Below, piece after piece: positions 52,862-64,000 of a DNA stretch of 64,000 nucleotides. Made by a program: the position numbers and the translations under genes. The stretch's first letter is position 1. The number at the start of each line of letters is the position of its first letter. The stretch covers positions 331,501 through 395,500 of the forward strand of contig LS997566.1 of NCBI GenBank assembly GCA_000469685.2, read 5' to 3'. This DNA comes from Haemonchus contortus. Lineage: Eukaryota > Nematoda > Chromadorea > Rhabditida > Trichostrongylidae. The notes beneath the pieces are model-generated. The model did no database searches. It was not told the DNA's origin and saw only the letters and a list, made by a program, of their open reading frames with translations.

Positions 52862-54587
52862 TGTTGTTTTTTAAAAACCTCGAAGGCTAACACAGTCTAC
52901 TACGAAGTCTTCTGTCATTGCCTTTCTCCACCTGGCTCCTCCACAATTTGTTACTGTATAATTGCAGAAAATCTTTTTTTAAGTTTCATTCTTTGAATAC
53001 CACTGGTATCCACTCATGGTAGAAAAATTTCTAATATCAATTCCAACAGTTTTAAGAGTTTTATTTCCACGCATAATAAATAAATTCGGGTTAAAATGGC
53101 AGAATGTTGTGCTACGGGATCCCGCTGCATTGAGAGAGGCTGTGTAGATGCAGAACCTCCGAAAAAAAACTATTTTGTAGTGCTGGGGCTTCCGGAGCGA
53201 AAGTGAAAAGCTCGGGCAGTGGAGGAAATGGGCCACATGGACAGCGCACTCCTCAATAGTTTGGAGCGGGAAGACACCCTGTAAGTTCATGAAAACAGTA
53301 CAGTGCGTCTCTAGAATACATGGTGATGTCTTATAGAGTAACCAGTGGTATTCAAAGCACTCACCCACCTGGTTAAATAGTTCTCAATGACCTCTCTTCA
53401 AGGTGCTGGATTTAGCATGAAGACTTGCTATATGCCGTAAAAACTGTGAAATGGCCTGAATGGTGAGCTGTAGAGCGTTCAATGACCTCTCAATGAAGAG
53501 TAGTCCCAATATTCAACAATTCTACAGAACTACATCGCTTATATGAAGGTTGCTTGGTATCGCAAATAAGCGTAAATACCGAACAAAAGAGTTGAACTGA
53601 ACTGTTTCAACTAGGAACTGAAACTAAATACATTGAACATATTCACTATAAATAGAAATAAGAATCGCAAAACCGTTGGAACTGATATTGGAATCTTTTC
53701 AAAAAAAAACTCTTTTTTGTCATTAGAATCTCCTCTTTTTTAACTGTCATTATCCTCGTCCTAACTCGATTAGAAGCGAGTGCTGGCAGGCCTAATTACC
53801 GCCTAGTCTTCGCACCTAATCAAGGTCACTTTGCGCCTAGGTGAGAGGCGAGCTTTATTAGCTGCGATCGAAACAATATTCCCGTAGCCGTGCTGCCCTC
53901 GTTACCCGTGATAATACAACACCTCATACACATTCTTTGCAGCCGATTCAAGATCTCATGAGACATACGGAGACTTACTGGTTAGTCATTGAAACGAAGC
54001 CAAGAAACCTGTAATATCAATCCGATATTGTTCCTAGCTCCTTTTTTGCACACATCGATACCGGTCGTGTTCCATTCGGTAGAGTATTGCCCGCTTTTCG
54101 GATCATCTGTGTGCAGTTGTAAATCACAACCCGCGAGGTGCATATGACTGAAATGAAATTGTTTCCTCAATGTTAATGAAAAAGCTCGAAATACTTATCT
54201 TAACGTACAGGATGGACGTGTCATTATTATGTGTGCCTGATTTATTTATTAGCCCAGCAATGAGGGTGGGGGGAGTGAAGGGAATGGGGAAGTAGAATGG
54301 CACATGGTAAGTTGAAAAGTATATGAAAGTCAGAACAGAGGTTCTTGAAAATCTACCGATTCACCCATAATCCAACGGAAACCGACTCCTTTCGAAAAAA
54401 ATTGCTCCTCCCGTCGATATCCCTCTCGTACCCTCTACCCACCGCATAATGAGTTTCTGACGGCTTCCCATTCCAATACCGGGCTTGACCCTCCACTGTC
54501 TTCAATGAGCGCAAGTCAACTACTTCACCTAGTGTGACTGCCAGAGCGCAGACTGATACATAACAAGAATTGCCCTCGCTTGTTAAT
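52862..54587. other. No gene recognised
   Basis: A 129-codon minus frame (53368-52979) has no recognisable domain. A direct repeat (TACCACTGGTATCCACTC at 52999, ACCAGTGGTATTCAAAGCACTC near 53341, inverted) bounds that region and may mark an element. Confidence 0.4.
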
Positions 54588-54595
54588 TACCTTAC

Positions 54596-54880
54596 GCCTG
54601 ACGTTTCGACTAATCTGTCGTTATCGAAGGCCTGAAAGCGTATCGCAACTTTAGAGTGTTACCTATCACGCTTGACGTAGACCAGCTTTTAACTAGTTGC
54701 AACTCAGGCTGATGAACTTACAACTAATAAGAAACTCCGACAAGTCACGTCAATTCCACCAATACCGAACACTTGCTCAAGTGCTCAAGCTGGTCTACGT
54801 CAAGCGTGATAGGTAACACTCTAAAGTTGCGATACGCTTTCAGGCCTTTGATAACGACGAGATTGTCGAAACGTCAAGCG
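54596..54880. repeat. Inverted-repeat PLE terminus with two decayed hammerheads
   Basis: Arms about 54596-54692 and 54785-54880 share GTGTTACCTATCACGCTTGA and the hammerhead. On the minus strand (54596-54631): core TCGATAA, stem II GAC/GTC, GAAA and CGTC. On the plus strand (54843-54880): core TTGATAA, GAAA and CGTC. Cores are degraded. Confidence 0.65.
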
Positions 54881-55441
54881 AATAAAAGTATTCCACCATT
54901 GAAAAAAACCTGTATGGCACAGAAGACTGACTAATAACTCTGGAATGCGTTCTAATGAGAAAAAACGAGTCCTTTGATTCCACCTCCTTTGAAAGCAAAT
55001 GTTACACCAATATTAGCCACAAAGTAGAAGAGCTACCTATCTATCCCTACCAAGGCCTATAATCTCCTAAACCTTGTTCAGAAGTTTTGTTGTGGGTAAG
55101 ACTGATAAGGAATATTTGAGGAAGTGTAGAAGAATGAACTATCCGAAACTGTCACCAGAAAATGGATGAATTGGTTCTGATTATTTGTTTGACACTTTTT
55201 CATATTGCTCACTGGAATTCAGCAGGCGGTTTACTGCTTAGCATTATTTTGTACTTGGCATTTGTGGCGAACTTCAACGTTTTCGATCCTCCCTCAAAAC
55301 GTTCTCCATCGACTTTGAACGCAACCGGTTCACCTGTGGAAGATCGGCTAAAATAAAGTGGATATATATTGAGGACTCTACATTCTTTTTGGAAAATAGT
55401 TGACTGTGCTGTTGATAATTCTTGTTGCGCTTAGGAGAAAT

Positions 55442-55515
55442 ATATCGTACCGACGTCCCTTCGGGTCGATATCGATCCGACGTCCCTTCGGATCGATATC
55501 GACCCGAAGGGACGT
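55442..55515. repeat. Palindromic tandem block
   Basis: Units of the type CGACGTCCCTTCGGGTCGATAT occur three to four times, with the last inverted, so that about 33 bp on each side pair around a short CGTCCCTTC loop. Open in several frames because it lacks stops. Confidence 0.8.
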
Positions 55516-55640
55516 CGGTACGATATCCGATCGACATCCCTCCGGGTCGATGTCGATCCGTGATTCGAACAATCATAACCATGCGTGTAGGATAGTGCAC
55601 TACTTGCCGCTACACCAGCTCCGCCAGATAGCCACTGCTT
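55516..55640 (-). repeat. SINE 5' part, reverse
   Basis: Minus strand: GGCGGAGCTGGTGTAGCGGC (A box), AAGTAGTGCACTATCC, then GTTCGAATCACGGATCGACA (B box). It runs into the palindromic block, which may derive from its GGATCGATACC stretch. Confidence 0.65.
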
Positions 55641-56634
55641 TTGATTGTCATTATAAAACATATTATATAGACACGTTAATATTTTGGACGTCTTTTAGCA
55701 ACTCGAAGTCATTTTCCCAAAAGGCTCGTAGGGTAGTAATCAAATCTGCTTCAGTTGTGATAGTCAGATCTGATTCAGTTGTGAACGTACTTAGATCAGT
55801 ACTCATTTTTCGAGAGGTGTTATATAATAAGTTGAAATGGAGTAGTTCAAGCTTGTAAAAGAAGCGATCGAACGATGAAAAGGTGTACTCAGTTTTTGCG
55901 CTTATACCTGCTGCTGGAGGTGGAGAGTGGCAGGGACGAGGGCTAGGATTAGAACATGTTCAGAAAAGGCTGACTAAAATTCCTTCTCCTCGGTTGTTGA
56001 ATGTTTTTCAGCTGGGATTGGGTGAAGATTTGGAGGAGAATAAATTCAAAAAAGTTTCTACCATCAATTTTCTGAAAGAGTTCTCTCACAGGTCTGTTAT
56101 TTTATACTTTGAAAAATGCTCTACATAGTAACGCAGGTTTGAATGTGGACACGCTACGCTACGCTCGTGTGTGACACAGTCTGGATAATGTGGCCTAGTG
56201 GTCGTCATACAGATTCGTATGATGCTCGAAATGCCATGCCTTCTAGTTCTCTAGTTCGCGTTAATGCAGATAACAGTTATTGACGTAGTGGAACAAAATT
56301 GGGGAATCGTTGCTCTCAAAAGAAGCGCGGAATACATACGTTTAGGTCATTCAACGAAAGCCCTTATTTACAATACTAACCTTGTTCCGTAAAGGAAAAA
56401 TCGGCTCACAACCTCATTCTACTGAGCAGAATCTTTTAACTAGGCGTTTTGAAGGCATGACGCATATTTAAAAAGCACTTTATGAGAACGTTCGGGAAGG
56501 ATTAGGCTCGAGAAAAAATATGTAGGATGGAAGATTTCTCCCCCTTCAACAATAGTAATTATGTTTTAGTGCATAGAAAAGCGTCAAACTTCTTTGCAGA
56601 AAAATTTTTCTGGACATCTCTCTGATTGGGCTAG

Positions 56635-56935
56635 GAGTTAGCTCTAAGGCGGGCCGCACCCACATCAAAATCTGGGATCCGATCGCGGCTTATTCTCCAC
56701 CTAGGCCGGCCAAGCCTTCCGCATCTACTTTGTCGGTTAATAAGCACCACATCACCTTGGCGGATTGGAGCTCTCACTTATGAATTGTTTGATCATATAA
56801 GCTAATGAATCAACCATTTAGGCATTAAAGACGCCACCGCGATTCTGAGTGGGAGCTGAGTGTGAGGCGCAACCTAAGAGCGAGATTGATCATCGTCACT
56901 GACCTTATTTTCATTCCCTGATCTTGATAAAACAC
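56635..56935 (+). repeat. Decayed SINE copy
   Basis: Has CTGGGATCCGATCGCGGC, CCACCTAGGCCGGCCAAGCC, then GCCACCGCGATTCTGAGTGG and GAGATTGATCATCG in SINE order. Confidence 0.5.
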
Positions 56936-59470
56936 GCCTATCTGAAGTTTCCTTTACAACTTTCTCGTGACTACGACAAACTGTTCCCGGACGAAGGAGG
57001 AAAAAAGTATGAAGAAAGATATGTGTTGAAACGACTATGCGCCTCATATAAATGAATTGCCTGCGGCAGAGGAGATGCGCTGTCGTAACGCACTCTTCAG
57101 CTGCTCGGCTGAACAGAACAATCTATTTATTTTACGACTCTCAAGAAATGGAGACAACTACGGTTCACTTCGCCTTTTTTCATGGAGGTGCAAACAACAA
57201 CGCGAGAAGGGCATCAATTCCAATCCCAGAACGAGAACGTCCTCACAACAGCGGCTTTTCTTTCTCAACTTTAATTCATTCGATGGAAGACCGATGATTT
57301 TGGAACTACTTAGCTTTACTCATTATTATGAAACATGGGTTATCGAGGAATTTTCATGACAACTGCTTGCTCGCATACGAAAAGCCAAAAGCGGTCTCTG
57401 ATCCGTGCCTACTTGTTTGATTGATGAGTAATAAAGATAATTACTTGCATGAATGAGTTTTCAAAGATAAGAAGAGAAGAAGAAGGACGTGTGAAAACTG
57501 GCAGTAAGCCTATGTGTAATTACCTGATAGCAATGTGCAGCTGAAAAGAAACGTCGCTAGGCATTGAATCCGTGGCAGGATCGATGCTGGAAAGGGGGGT
57601 GGGTGTGGTGAAGGATGAAGAGATGTGAGGAGGCCCGAGAGAGAGCGTGTTGAGTACTGAATTCGACTCCAATGTGGCTCAACGCAGACGGCAGCTCTTG
57701 TTGTGAAACAACCGCCTGACATATTGGCTTTCATATTTTCGCTGTGTTCTATCACCCGAATCAGGCGAATGGATTGGATTTTTATGAAGTAATTAGAAGC
57801 AAAAATGAAATCTGAGGTGCGAAACTGCTTAAAAAAAAAGAAATTTTTGCTTCCACTAGTAATCCATCACGAATTTTGATAATCCTCTTCTCAAAGGGTC
57901 TCGAGTATCCCCCAGTTAGAAACTTAATAAGTTCTCTCAACTTTACACAAAAAAACTCTCCTCAGTCAATAGTACTGGATTCCAGTCTCTTCTCAATAAT
58001 GACCCTTTTTCTGATAACAACGACTCCCTTTCTGATGCCTTCGAGTCCCTATCCAGCGACGTAGCTCCTCATCCTGGAATTCCTCAACACAATCTTGCTC
58101 GGGACTATATTAAGAACATTTATGGGAATAGGGAATACCAGACATGCGTTTACACTACTTATGCACGACGCGAGAAGCCATTGGCTAATACACGAGTCAG
58201 CTTGCCGACGTCTAATCACCCTTACCTAGCCCTGTATTAAGTGAATCCTTAGCGTAGCTGTCCATGGCCTGGACTTGCCAGGGATTCGATGTTAACTGCG
58301 TTGGATAATCGGATGGCAGACAGGGTATTTAGGGCCGAACGGGAGTGATGAAGACATCAATACTGTGAAGTAGTTGCTGCAAATAGACAACTTACACTAC
58401 CTAAAAGTAAAACTGAAACTCTTTAATGGCTACTTTCGGAAAAGGCAGAATGAATTTCTTCGCATGGTAGTGCTACACATTCTACACAACCACATGAATG
58501 TGTCTTTAAAAAGGCTCTCCACATAGCTCCTACTTTGACATTTCAGGATAAGGTCGAAGGAAAACGAAGTCACCTTAGTCCTCCCTCGATCTTATCCTAA
58601 AATGTCGAAGTCTTGGATGAGCCCATGAAAAGTTATCTACGAGTGGGGCTGCTTTTCAGGAAAGCTCTCTCTAGCATGTATCTGTTACATTTGCTTCACT
58701 AGAAATGGTAAGGATAAGTTTTTTTGTGACTTAGGCAGCTTAAGGAAGGTAACTTGAATCACTTCATGAAACAAGACAAGTGCATGTGTTGCACTGATGT
58801 TGTTTTGCATTTTGAGGTGAAGTTGAGGCCTGATGGGGTATGAAGTAGGCATTGTTCAATAATTATTAGATATATTATATTCGATCGAATAACATTTTCC
58901 ACCCATTCGTGAATTAGTCAGAACTATGTAGGCTTTAAGGGGTCTCTTTCGAATAGTTGGCTATGAGTGGTAGGCCTATAAATGGAAGTTATGGTAATGG
59001 TTCAACCTATAAATGGAAGCTGTGGTAATGGCTCATTCGGTAAGAAGGATAAAATCCATAAGATGGCAGTAAAGCACTTCGACAAAGAACTCAAAGCGTT
59101 AAAAATTCTGTATAAACAATCTGAGCACGATAGTCAAGATTACATGAGCCAACGAGGGAACGCATGTGGGCTTTCTCAACTTCACCAAAAACTGTTGGAC
59201 AACACCACATTCGCTTCATCACTTTCTACTGGGCAAGGCAAGGGAAAAACACAAGTGTAGCGGCAGAAATTATCAGCTATCTACTCTCTGAAAGCTTTAG
59301 CCACCGGTTTGTGATCAAAACTTGGTTGAGCCGTTTCATTGCAGTAGATGTCTACTAGAATTCGAGGTAACGTAATATCGTCTTACAATTTCCATGTTTG
59401 CCTTTCTTTAAACATGTGCATCTGTGCTATTATTCTGTGCCATACAGGTTTTTCTTCAATGGTGGAGTAC
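56936..59470. other. No gene recognised
   Basis: Several 60-100 codon frames (for example 57057-57359 and 58982-59260) lack known domains. A direct duplication of a 29 bp unit (CTATAAATGGAAGTTATGG type) lies at 58976-59034 and an imperfect hairpin (ACATTTCAGGATAAGGTCGA with its complement) at about 58540-58605. Confidence 0.4.
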
Positions 59471-60400
59471 TATTATTCGCTTGACGTTTCGACAATCGCG
59501 TCTTTATTAAAGGCCTGAGAGCGTATCGTAACCTTATAGTGTTACCTATCACGCTTGACGTAGACCAGCTCCTGACTAGTTGCAACTCAGACCGATGAAC
59601 TACCACCTAAGGAGAAATTCCAACAAGCCACTTACGTCAGTTCCAGCAACACCGAACAGTTGCTCAACTTTAGAGTCAATAGAGCAATTGAGACAGCCCG
59701 ATCAACCACGACCCTTTAATAGATCGTGACGTGACACGTATTAGTCTCTACTACCAGGGCTCACACAGCGAGATGTAAGACAAGAGGTCACCAGATATGT
59801 TGATGCACTCATACTTGTTATTCAAGCTCCGGTTTCGGTGTCTTATCCACAAAGCCTCAAGAGTTTTTCTGGCACCAGGCATACTGTCCTCGTAGGCCAA
59901 AATCGTGCATTTATCGTCAAAGTCACAACCCAGCATACCTTCTTTTCTGTGCTTCCCAAGCGGTGCATGCAAGCATCACATGTCAAACACTGAAGCTGGT
60001 AAACCACAGCTCTTTGTGCACAGTCTCCTACTTTTCCATACGGGCAGATCATGCAGTTATCCATGATGCAAATCCGATCATAGAGACGATTTCTAACCAA
60101 CTGGTGTTCAATGTTTTCTCTTGGTGTGTCAACCAAGAAAACGTCATTGGCTAGATCAGCTCTTTCAGGCATTGCTGAATAACTGCGCTGAATCGGTCTG
60201 ATATGAATGGTAATTGAAGATACATCTATTTTCAGTTCCATATGGAAACGACCTTGATCTGCTTCGTGAGCCATGCTGCCGAGTTGTGTATCCATTCAGG
60301 TTAGCTATTTGGTAAGCTATCCTTTTGGACTCTTCCCGCTCCTCGTTACCCGTGCACACCTCCACAGCCGTTCTGTACATGTAGATGTATGTAAAAAGTA
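59471..60400 (-). pseudogene. Second PLE lineage, decayed GIY-YIG region
   Basis: The frame 60295-59843 has LVRNRLYDRICIMDNCMICP and VVYQLQCLTC, matching RNRLYDRLCTTSNCVVC and VVYKITCRDC of the dimer. The frame 59972-59751 has ARKTLEALWIRHRNRSLNNK, matching ARKTLEAFWI. The YIG half is lost. A decayed hammerhead (59479-59515, minus) lies 3'. More diverged than the other PLEs. Confidence 0.75.
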
Positions 60401-60589
60401 TCATTTGTTTTAAAGAAAGAGGGAAGTGGTAAGTGCAGTGATGAGGTTCGCTTATAGTTCTTCTATTATGAAGAGAAGAAAGTTTAATTCATCTATTGTT
60501 GTTACAAGTCGTAGGTAAGCGGTAGTGGGGATGTGGGGCACGCATTGGCGTGCGTAGCCCAACTGGTAACATAACAACAAGCGAGCAAG

Positions 60590-61290
60590 CGTTGCAATCC
60601 CCTTCGTGTCAAAACCGAAACCTTTTCAATGACGGCAATGTAGGATGTGTCGTGGTCATAGGTACTCTCTGACAGGAACTGGTAACAACTGATAAGAACT
60701 GATAAGGGGCCTTAGAGAGCAAAGGGGTATCCATGATTATATACTGATTCTTTAAAATGTTTTATTCAATAAGATGGGTAAATGCAGTGATAGCGACCGA
60801 CCAAAGGCATTTCACCATAACAAAGAGAATATTGTTCACTTCTTACTATTTAACTACGACCGTTACGCACTGTACTTTGTGACACAATGAAGTACCACGA
60901 TTCCTTTTTGTTTTGTGACATATCATTTGTGACTAAACACTTCTGACCGCTAATGACTTGTGATTCTCAATTAATGAAAAATCCGTGGGAAAAATGTACT
61001 ATTGATGGCGACATATGTGATAGGCGTTATTATCCATTTCTGGGTACCACATTGACTGTCAATCAGTTGAGCCATCAATGTGACACAATTTCAAGATGAA
61101 GAGCAATGAATTGGGACTTCTAATCAGCATAAAATCAATATGATACACAAAAAATCGCTCCCAATTCGGAGCTAATACTAAGGGTGTAGAGCTTTCAAGG
61201 AAAACTGAGAATTCGAAGTGTTATTCAGGCATAGCAAATTTCCTACAAGAAGGAGGAGCGCCCGGCGTTAGCCGTGCGGCCCGACTGGTT
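60590..61290 (+). repeat. Family H repeat, copy 7 (empty site for RTE copy A)
   Basis: Homologous to 1680-2209 and 5565-5772 without the RTE: GAGCAATGAATTGGGACTTC runs on into AAAAATCGCTCCCAATTCGG. Ends in the hairpin GCCCGGCGTTAGCCGTGCGG (about 61261-61280) and CGACTGGTT. Confidence 0.75.
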
Positions 61291-61724
61291 TCAAAGTAAC
61301 ACCCATTACGAGGGGGGGGGGGGTCGTCCTCCTATTTTAGCGATAGACTCCAAGGTGAGCAATCCATGTCTCATTCGATCAATACCTTTGAGGATTGCTG
61401 GTCTACTTGAAATTTTGTTGGGGTCTTAGTTGAGGCGTTTGGGCTAGCATGCCACATGCTCAAATAAATAAATAAATTGTTCAGTCTTGAGGGGCTCAAA
61501 GAGGATTCTTCTTTACTACATACCATACCACGATTGGAAGAAGGTAGATCATAGACTAGATTGATTTTTGATCGCACTCCAGGAGTATAGAGTATAACTG
61601 CTACCAGACCATTATCCGAACATTATCGATGGTTCTTAAATGTTTCAGGAGCGATAGAATCATGAACTTGACTAATGGTTATTGATCGTGGTTGTGATTT
61701 CGAAGAAGATCAGCAAATAAATGG

Positions 61725-61805
61725 GTGGGTGGAGTAGTGGTGCGACGCACTGACGAGCGTATAGAATGATGATCGAATTCCGAATCGGTACCCTCCCTGG
61801 TTTGC
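61725..61805 (+). repeat. SINE 5' fragment
   Basis: GGGTGGAGTAGTGGTGCGACGCACTG, then GATCGAATTCCGAATCGGTACC, which are A- and B-box regions of the SINE. Confidence 0.5.
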
Positions 61806-62317
61806 CATCCCTGATCGATTTTGTGGCTGAGACGTTTCAGGGGTTTGAGCAAGGGTCCGAAATTCAAACGTAATCTATGATGAAATGATTCTGAATTGAC
61901 CCTTCTCTCACCCAAAACGAGCCAAACATTTTCCAAATTCGCAAAGTTACTCGGTACTTTTGTTGCTTCTTGAGCCTATTTCGTTAATTTCAAACTTCCT
62001 CAGTATTCCAACTGGAGGCATGAATAAAAAGAGGTAAAAATCGTTGTAGACAAGTAAAGTGTTCGATTTTATCTTGCTCAGACGAGGTTTTGACAATCTA
62101 AAAACTGCAACTACCTCTATCGGAGCTCGCCATTGTTGCCCTCATCTTCAGAATAGGAGAAATTAGAAGGGACAAAAAGAAGAAGTGTTCCTTAAGTAGG
62201 AATACGCTAGCCATTCTCATTGTGGTACCTTAAGTGATGGATGAATTCGTGTAAGGAACCAACACAAAAGAGAATCTAGAGTTCCTGCAGTGATCAAGGC
62301 TGCTATGAAGAAGAAGT

Positions 62318-62440
62318 GGGCGGAGGTGGTGTAGGAGTAAGGAGCGCACTATCCTCCCATGGTACAGGAATCGAAATATGGATCGGTGCCAACGTATGCA
62401 GGGCACATCACAAAATAGGATTGAATAAGGCTGAAAGACT
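62318..62440 (+). repeat. SINE 5' fragment with deleted middle
   Basis: GGCGGAGGTGGTGTAGGAGT, GGAGCGCACTATCCTCCCATGG and GGAATCGAAATATGGATCGG follow the SINE 5' order; a 3'-like end follows directly. Confidence 0.5.
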
Positions 62441-62762
62441 CGGTTCTTCATAACAAAGAAATGATTGGAGATGACGGATCCTTGTGTTCTTCCTTCCCGT
62501 AGTTCATCAGCTCATTCTTTGCTCTGGGTGTTTTTGACCCACTTTTCTTCTCCACTTTTCCTTCTCGATCCCACTGTGAACTCACGAACACCTAGTGCAT
62601 CCTTACGATGTATGGAAAACCGACGACCGAAGCTATTTTGTTTAGATATCAGTTTACACGAAGTAATCAGCTCGTTTGACGTCATAAAAAGTCAAAACAG
62701 GAAGAGGAGGAAAGCATAGTCGAAAACAGAAAGGGGGACACCTATCGAATTCTGTCCGAGTG

Positions 62763-62784
62763 GCCATTTCGCTAGCGAAATGGC
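62763..62784. repeat. 22 bp perfect palindrome
   Basis: GCCATTTCGCT followed by its exact complement. Isolated; no element recognised. Confidence 0.85.
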
Positions 62785-62799
62785 GGATATTTCGATTAG

Positions 62800-63425
62800 C
62801 CTTCTCCAATAGAGTGTAATGAAATTAGATTTCAAAGCTAAACAAATGTTGTCTTTTGATTGAGGCTTTCTTTAGGATCTTCACTAGTTCGGTCTCTTCC
62901 TAGTAGTGCAAGTATTCTACTAAAAACATGATTGCCGAATTTTGGGAAATTTCGACTACTAGACGAACAGTGTAATTACTGCATAACTGAAAAAGGCCGC
63001 AAAACAGATAACATCTGACTCTACCCTGATCACAACAGTTACAGCTGCTTTATTTTGAGTATGTCCGATGAAGTTTGCTCGCGAGCTTGGGTCGGTATCC
63101 ATACTTATACAGCAGTAATCTATTCTCTAGTTGTTATTGCGTTTTTTACTGCATTTTACGTGCAGCTGCGCCTTCGCCGGGTTTTCCATCCACTCTTCAC
63201 GTGAGTTACTTCGAACACTTTCGCCTTCTCCTGGCGTTTGTTCCCTGAGGGTGTTCAAATTAGTGGGACTATGGCAACCATCTCAATTTTCCGATGCATC
63301 TAATCGAACCAAGATCAGATTGACAGGTGAATGAATGCTATTAGTTTTCAAAGAATAGAGGATAAAGTCTTCGACGTTTATCAATCCTGCTTTGGAGCCG
63401 CCCACATAAAAAAATTCCGATCCGC
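62800..63425. other. No gene recognised
   Basis: Short frames only. The text just before the microsatellite (GTCTTCGACGTTTATCAATCC) resembles 125-148 near the start of the window. Confidence 0.4.
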
Positions 63426-63429
63426 GATT

Positions 63430-64000
63430 CGATTCTTCTTCTTCTTCTTCTTCTTCTTCTTCTTCTTCTTCTTCTTCTTCTTCTTCTCTTCTTTCTTCTT
63501 CTTCTTCTTCTTCTTCTTCTTCTCTTCTTTCTTCTCTCTTCTTCTTCTTCTTTCTTCTTCTTCTTCTTCTTCTTCTTCTTCTTCTTCTTCTTCTTCTTCT
63601 TCTTCTTCTTCTTCTTCTTCCTTCTTCTTCTTCTCTTCCTTCTTCTCTTCTTCTTCTTCTTTTCTTCTTCTTCTTCTCTTCTTCTTCTTCTTCTTCTTCT
63701 TCCTTCTTCTTCTTCTTCTTCTTCTTCTTCTTCTTCTTCTTCTTCTTCTTCTTCTTCTTCTCTCTTCTTCTTCTTCTTCTTTCTTCTTCTTCTTCTTCTT
63801 CTTCTTCTTCTTCTTCTTCTTCTTCTTCTTCTTCTTCCTTCTTCTTCTTCTTCTTCTTCTTCTTCTCTTCTTCTTCTCTTCTTCTTCTTCTTCTTCTTCT
63901 TCTTCTTTCTTCTTCTTCTTCTTTCTTCTTCTTCTTCTTCTTCTTCTTCTTCTTCTTCTTCTTCTTCTTCTTCTTCTTCTTCTTCTTCTTCTTCTTCTTC
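63430..64000. repeat. TTC (GAA) microsatellite
   Basis: About 570 bp of TTC repeats with occasional TTCTC, TTTC and TTCC interruptions, reaching the window edge. Pure polypyrimidine on this strand. Confidence 0.97.

Noticed and set aside
52979..53368. 129-codon minus-strand frame as a gene
   Set aside because: Bounded by inverted similar sequences and lacking any domain; more likely inside an unrecognised repeat.
55400..55858. 152-codon frame rich in RRPFGSIS repeats
   Set aside because: The palindromic tandem block lacks stops in several frames, so the frame is a by-product of the repeat.

Overview
The window looks like nuclear DNA of a clade V (strongylid, hookworm-like) nematode. The reasons are compact 57-62 nt introns beside kilobase introns, TTTCAG-type 3' splice sites, an AG acceptor eight bases before a start codon as in spliced-leader trans-splicing, and RTE, CR1 and Penelope-like retroelements with tRNA-derived SINEs. 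The species call is inference; no rRNA or species marker was seen.

One host gene can be reconstructed completely. It lies on the + strand from 12861 to 37813 (or 38000) and encodes a 12-helix SLC22-type organic-ion transporter of the major facilitator superfamily. Twelve exons join in phase at GT-AG junctions to give 507 codons with no internal stop. A thirteenth exon could replace the last 12 residues with a 37-residue tail. Of the ~25 kb gene, about 1.5 kb is coding. The long introns hold transposons: an RTE LINE in intron 1, a palindromic TIR element and other repeats in intron 5, a ~385 bp foldback in intron 6, a nearly intact CR1-like LINE in intron 9, and two or more MITE-type repeats in intron 11. 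Both LINEs are antisense to the gene.

The rest is almost entirely repeats. From 1 to 12.8 kb there are a MULE-like MITE, a long non-coding repeat family ending in a GC-rich hairpin (called family H here), an RTE LINE inserted into one H copy, a SINE with a 15 bp target duplication and a large palindromic element. From 38 to 42 kb there is a possible gamma-glutamyltransferase exon remnant and an LTR (Gypsy-type) element that has lost reverse transcriptase. From 43 to 50.3 kb a degraded CR1 copy is split by a Penelope-like element (PLE) arranged as an inverted dimer, with an H element nested in its target duplication. From 49 to 60.4 kb there are further PLE termini and fragments, a piggyBac-like MITE and SINEs. 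The window ends in about 570 bp of TTC microsatellite.

The most interesting signal is RNA, not protein. The 3' parts of the PLE copies carry hammerhead-ribozyme motifs. The two in the dimer at 44.8-47.8 kb have complete core bases and a palindromic ACGT stem III, the form expected of a ribozyme that acts as a dimer. Six other PLE ends keep the stems but have decayed cores. Hammerheads in PLEs are known; the inverted-dimer arrangement and graded decay are what deserve a check. Boundaries of decayed repeats are approximate throughout.
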